DNA of 64,000 nucleotides from Proteus terrae (GTDB taxonomy: Bacteria; Pseudomonadota; Gammaproteobacteria; Enterobacterales; Enterobacteriaceae), in assembly GCF_003144325.1 (NCBI RefSeq), contig NZ_PENS01000001.1, positions 1-64,000 on the forward strand, in the 5' to 3' direction. Below the pieces are notes generated by a model. It searched no databases and was not told where the DNA came from. It was given only the letters and a program-made list of their open reading frames with translations. Each line of letters begins with the position of its first letter. The stretch's first letter is position 1. Below, piece by piece: positions 60,297 to 64,000 of the stretch. A program made the translations under genes and the position numbers.

Positions 60297-62747
60297 TTAT
60301 TGGCTATATTTTTTTACTCGTCGTGTGGGTGCGGTATCTGCGGGTGAATCAGGCCATAAATGCTTGGGATAACGCCCTTTCATCTCTTTTTGCACCTCTT
60401 TATAACTTCCTGCCCAAAATGTCGCTAAATCTTGTGTTTTCTGAATAGGTCGATGAGCAGGTGATAATAATTCCATCACAACGGGTAATTGACCATTCGC
60501 TACAATAGGACTTTGCTGTTCGCCATAAACCTCTTGAATGCGGATCGCGATCACAGGAGGTAACTCCAAATCATAGTTGATAATCACTTTTGTGCCTGTT
60601 GGCGCCAAATAATGCGTCGGAAATAAGCTTTGAAGCAACTGATTTTCATGCCATGTTAATTGATTTTTAATAATCGTATTGATATCAATTTGTTGTAATG
60701 CCTTTAATGTCTGAACATCTCCCAGCTCAGGCAATAGCCATGTTTCTAACGTTTCAAGCAACATGGTTTCTTCTAAATCAGGTAATAAAACTTCTGGGCA
60801 CCATTTTTTCGCCAAAGAAAGGCGTATAAACAATTGTTGAGTCTCTTCACTAAGCGCGAGAGTATTTAAACCGTTATCTCTCAACCAATTCAATAATGCT
60901 TGTTGCATTTGCTGTTTATTGGGTTTGTCTAATTGGCGCTGGCTTAAGGTTAATCGCCCTAATTGGCGTTGTTGCCATGCAACCAACGTACCGCGTTTTT
61001 CATCCCATTCAACAGTTGTATTATTTTCAATAAGCTCTGGAAAAGTTGCTGATATTTCATCGATATCAATCGGTAGCGCTAATAAAATGCGGACATCAGC
61101 ATAATGCGCATTTTGTAGTAATAATGGTGCTAAGATCCACGCTGAATCACTTATTGAGTGCGAGTGCTCCATCATAGCACCTTGCCCATTTGCCAAGCGA
61201 AAACGACCTTGATTATCACGATTTTTAGCAATCCTATCAGGAAATCCAACCGCTAATAATAAACCTAACAATTCAGGACAAAACATCCCTTTCCGATGTT
61301 GAGAAAGCTGTTTTTCACGTCGTGTCCAGAAGGTGTTTTTTTGTTGAGCAATCCACTCTAAATTAATTTCTTGTCCTCGGGGTGGCTCTTCTAAGATTGC
61401 ACATAAGCGTGCTGCCGTCGCAAGATGATTGTCACTTTGCTCACTCGCATAATCTAAGATTGCTGCTAATCGAGGCTCTATGCCCCATCGAGCCATGCGT
61501 GAGCCTCGTGCGGTTAATCCACCTTGTTTATCTATTGCACCTAAACGATACAATAAATCTTTTGCGGAATGTAATGCTTGAGGTGTTGGCGTATCTAACC
61601 AATTCAACTGATTAATGTCACGACAGCCCCACTGCAAGACAGAAAGCCATAACGACGATAAGTCACTACTTAAAATTTCAGGTGTATGATGAGAAGCAAC
61701 ACGCTCTGCCTGTTCTTGGCTGATTAAATGCCAGCAAATACCCGCTTCAAGACGTCCTGCTCGCCCTGCTCTTTGGGTCTGTGATGATTGACTAATTCTT
61801 TGACGCAGTAAGCTAGTCACACCGCTTTTCAAATCAAATTGAGCGCGTTTTTCAATAGTGCTATCAAGAACCAAGCGAATACCTTCAATTGTCAGACTGG
61901 TTTCTGCAATATTGGTGGCAAGTACGACTTTTCGATAACCTTTTTTAGTTGGCTCAATCGCTTTTTGTTGGTCTGCTAATGAAAGCGCACCATAAAGTGG
62001 AAATAGCAAAATATTGCCATCCACTTTATCTTTTAGAATATCTACAACACGCACTATCTCTGCACTACCTGGCAAGAATATCAGCATAGAACCAGTTTCT
62101 TGTGCCAATAATCGCAACGCCATTGTGGCAATTTCTTGTTCAAAGGGTTGATGCGTATTGATAGGAGAATACACTCTTTCGACGGGGTAACTGCGCCCTT
62201 GTGCACTAATCATGGGAGCATCTGGTAATAGAGAGGTGAGTTTTTGATTATCTAAGGTTGCGGACATAATCAAAACACGTAAATCATCACGTAACCCCAT
62301 CTGCACATCAAGCAATAGAGCCAGTGCTAAATCTGCCTGTAAACTGCGTTCATGAAATTCATCTAAAATCACTAGGCTCACGCCTGTCAACTCTGGATCT
62401 TGCTGTAACATCCGGTTTAATACCCCTTCTGTTACCACTTCAAGCCGAGTTTGTGAGCTGACATTGCTTTCCGCCTTCATACGATAACCTACCGTATTTC
62501 CAACTTCTTCATTTAGCTGGCTGGCTAAGCGATAAGCAATGCTTTTAGCCGCTATTCGTCTTGGCTCTAATAAAATGATTTTGCCATCAAAGTAATTTTG
62601 TTCCAGCAAATAGAGAGGAAGCGCCGTGGATTTACCAGCACCAGTAGGTGCATGAAGCAAAACTTGTGGGGATTGTTTTAAGGCAGTAACAATTTTTTCT
62701 GTTACATCAAAGATTGGCAATAAATGCACACAGGCTCCATGGCTCAT
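60297..62747 (-). CDS. hrpB: ATP-dependent helicase HrpB
   Basis: 816 residues. DEAH-type helicase motifs: Walker A HAPTGAGKSTALPL (about 34-47), motif II LDEFHERSLQADLAL, motif III MSATLDN, motif VI QRAGRAGRLEAG, then the HrpB-specific C-terminal region (WAGSYKEVQKEMKGRYPKHLWPDSP-type end). Cellular role in bacteria is little known. Divergent from sfsA, upstream of mrcB. Confidence 0.94.
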   Translation of the reverse strand: MSHGACVHLLPIFDVTEKIVTALKQSPQVLLHAPTGAGKSTALPLYLLEQNYFDGKIILLEPRRIAAKSIAYRLASQLNEEVGNTVGYRMKAESNVSSQTRLEVVTEGVLNRMLQQDPELTGVSLVILDEFHERSLQADLALALLLDVQMGLRDDLRVLIMSATLDNQKLTSLLPDAPMISAQGRSYPVERVYSPINTHQPFEQEIATMALRLLAQETGSMLIFLPGSAEIVRVVDILKDKVDGNILLFPLYGALSLADQQKAIEPTKKGYRKVVLATNIAETSLTIEGIRLVLDSTIEKRAQFDLKSGVTSLLRQRISQSSQTQRAGRAGRLEAGICWHLISQEQAERVASHHTPEILSSDLSSLWLSVLQWGCRDINQLNWLDTPTPQALHSAKDLLYRLGAIDKQGGLTARGSRMARWGIEPRLAAILDYASEQSDNHLATAARLCAILEEPPRGQEINLEWIAQQKNTFWTRREKQLSQHRKGMFCPELLGLLLAVGFPDRIAKNRDNQGRFRLANGQGAMMEHSHSISDSAWILAPLLLQNAHYADVRILLALPIDIDEISATFPELIENNTTVEWDEKRGTLVAWQQRQLGRLTLSQRQLDKPNKQQMQQALLNWLRDNGLNTLALSEETQQLFIRLSLAKKWCPEVLLPDLEETMLLETLETWLLPELGDVQTLKALQQIDINTIIKNQLTWHENQLLQSLFPTHYLAPTGTKVIINYDLELPPVIAIRIQEVYGEQQSPIVANGQLPVVMELLSPAHRPIQKTQDLATFWAGSYKEVQKEMKGRYPKHLWPDSPADTAPTRRVKKYSQ

Positions 62748-62814
62748 TAACTTTCTTGGCTAGGCATTGTAGCATTAGCGCTTTATTAAAGGTCGTATTT
62801 TCATCGGAGTTGTC

Positions 62815-63525
62815 ATGAAATTTGAGCAACCACTAAAATCTGCCACTTTACTAAAACGATATAAACGTTTTTTAGCAGACGTTGTTACCCCTAATGGGGA
62901 AGAATTCACGCTCCATTGCGCCAACACCGGTGCAATGACGGGATGTGCAACCCCCGGTGATACCGTTTGGTACTCCACCTCTTCAAATGCAAAAAGAAAA
63001 TATCCGCATAGCTGGGAACTAACTCAAACTCAAACCGATGATTGGATTTGTGTAAATACCTTAAGAGCAAATGGAATTATTGCTGATGCTATTGAGGCGG
63101 GTAACATTCCAGAATTATCTGAGTATGACGAGATAAAACGAGAAGTGAAATACGGCAGTGAGAACAGCCGTATTGACATTTTACTTAAATCAAATCATAA
63201 AGTTGACTGTTATATTGAAGTGAAGTCAGTCACCTTGCTAGACAACAGTATGGGCTATTTCCCTGATGCAAAGACAGAACGTGGGCAGAAACATCTTCGA
63301 GAGTTGACGGCTATCGCAAAATTGGGCTTAAGGGCTGTCTTATTCTACGCAGTTCCCCATACTGGGATTACGGAAGTGACTGTTGCTAAAGAGATTGACC
63401 CTGCCTATGCTTCACTGCTAAAAGAAGCGAGTGATGCAGGGGTTGAAATCTTGTGTTATCGCATCAATATTAGTGAATACAATTTAACAATTGGACAGCA
63501 ATTACCTTTTATTTCAAATGGTTAA
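62815..63525 (+). CDS. sfsA: SfsA, sugar fermentation stimulation protein homologue
   Basis: 236 residues, typical length. Family motifs: [44 protein letters not shown] and [18 protein letters not shown]. The nuclease-like acids (Asp and Glu in SRIDILL and YIEVK) suggest DNA binding or cleavage, but the biochemical role is unsettled. It precedes dksA, as in enterobacteria. Confidence 0.94.
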   Translation: MKFEQPLKSATLLKRYKRFLADVVTPNGEEFTLHCANTGAMTGCATPGDTVWYSTSSNAKRKYPHSWELTQTQTDDWICVNTLRANGIIADAIEAGNIPELSEYDEIKREVKYGSENSRIDILLKSNHKVDCYIEVKSVTLLDNSMGYFPDAKTERGQKHLRELTAIAKLGLRAVLFYAVPHTGITEVTVAKEIDPAYASLLKEASDAGVEILCYRINISEYNLTIGQQLPFISNG

Positions 63526-63594
63526 TTGATTCTTATGGTGTTAGTTAAGCATTTTTTAACTAAAAAAGGACATTTACTTGCGTGCCTTCACACC

Positions 63595-63651
63595 ATGAGA
63601 AAACTTATTGAAGGAATAATTGCTATCCTCGCGGGCATCTGCTATTTATAG
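63595..63651 (+). CDS. Possible 18-residue leader peptide upstream of dksA
   Basis: A frame from ATG at 63595 to TAG at 63651 encodes MRKLIEGIIAILAGICYL, a short basic then hydrophobic peptide. The AAGGA at about 63566 is too distant for its start, but a 6-codon frame from TTG at 63578 ends in TGA overlapping this ATG, which could couple them. It lies in the dksA leader. It may be a regulatory peptide or chance. Confidence 0.3.
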   Translation: MRKLIEGIIAILAGICYL

Positions 63652-63721
63652 CGCCCTATTTTTTCCCCTTCCTATTTTGAAGGTGGGGATTATTCAGAAA
63701 TGCGTATGTAGGAGAAGCATT

Positions 63722-64000
63722 ATGCAAGAAGGGCAAAAGCGTAAAACATCGTCCATGAGCATTCTCGCTATTGCTGGCGTTGAGCCATATCAGGAAAAAG
63801 CGGGCGAAGAGTACATGAACGAAGCCCAATTAGCGCATTTTAAGCTAATACTTGAATCTTGGCGCAATCAGCTCAGGGATGAAGTCAACCGCACCGTTAC
63901 TCATATGCAAGATGAGGCGGCAAACTTCCCCGATCCCGTTGACCGTGCTGCACAAGAAGAAGAATTCAGTCTTGAGCTGCGTAACCGTGATCGTGAACGT
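63722..64000 (+). CDS. dksA: DksA RNA polymerase-binding factor, 5' part
   Basis: 93 codons, open at the right edge; full length should be about 151. The start MQEGQKRKTSSMSILAIAGV with AGGAG upstream, and the coiled-coil part with the tip acids in DPVDRAAQEEE (about 71-81), match E. coli DksA. The zinc-finger C-terminus lies beyond the window. It potentiates ppGpp at RNA polymerase, so it works with RelA encoded earlier in the window. Confidence 0.97.
   Translation, partial: MQEGQKRKTSSMSILAIAGVEPYQEKAGEEYMNEAQLAHFKLILESWRNQLRDEVNRTVTHMQDEAANFPDPVDRAAQEEEFSLELRNRDRER

Overview
The window looks like chromosome of a Proteus species (Morganellaceae, Gammaproteobacteria), close to P. mirabilis. 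The main evidence is a complete MR/P-type fimbrial locus (mrpI recombinase, invertible element, mrpABCDEFG, MrpH-type adhesins, MrpJ-type regulator). AT-rich intergenic DNA and enterobacterial housekeeping genes in familiar order (dnaQ/rnhA/yafS/gloB/mltD next to tRNA-Asp; rlmD-relA-mazG-pyrG-eno; tktA-epd-pgk-fbaA; erpA/hemL/mrcB/hrpB/sfsA/dksA) agree with this. I cannot fix the species from the sequence alone.

Layout. 0.2-2.7 kb: an AhpD-like protein, a YhdN-like protein and an AbgT-family transporter. 3.3-13.2 kb: the mrp locus, with the operon on the minus strand and the recombinase gene mrpI divergent. The phase switch lies between mrpA and mrpI: a 252-bp segment between 23-bp inverted repeats, apparently read in the OFF orientation. 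The 3' part of the operon is a hybrid. It has two diverged mrpH adhesin genes, and the first is fused at its 3' end to a second mrpG that has lost its signal-peptide region, as if two tandem mrp operons collapsed by deletion. 13.6-19.1 kb: an RNA-repair region. The sigma54 activator gene rtcR is followed 9 bp later by an RNase BN/Z gene. Divergent to it, behind a -24/-12 promoter and a perfect 16-bp inverted repeat, comes a unit that starts with a tRNA-like RNA, then a slipin, then the RNA ligase rtcB. 19.2-26.8 kb: a YetF-like membrane protein, a coiled-coil lipoprotein, a BetT-type transporter, hpaR and hpaC without the rest of the hpa pathway, and a POT peptide transporter. 27.0-32.7 kb: fbaA, pgk, epd and tktA (central carbon metabolism). 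33.3-35.5 kb: five small, tightly packed genes of mostly unknown function beside tRNA-Asp, one of them SUKH/SMI1-like, resembling an immunity-gene cluster without a toxin. 35.6-45 kb: tRNA-Asp, dnaQ, rnhA, yafS, gloB, mltD, a SLC13/DASS transporter, eno and pyrG. 45.5-52 kb: mazG, relA and rlmD, interrupted between mazG and relA by a 1.9-kb islet. The islet carries a pore-forming colicin-like protein and a convergent E1-type immunity gene, and is bounded by perfect 51-bp direct repeats that each contain a terminator hairpin. 52.4-64 kb: dgt, mtnN, btuF, an ERIC-like repeat, erpA, hemL, mrcB, hrpB, sfsA and the 5' part of dksA.

The parts most worth a second look are the RtcR-sigma54-tRNA-like RNA-slipin-RtcB unit with rbn linked to rtcR, the chromosomal colicin/immunity islet with its unusual cysteine-containing N-terminus, the hybrid mrp operon, and the orphan immunity-like cluster at tRNA-Asp. 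All functional calls come from reading the sequence and remembered family features; no database search was run.
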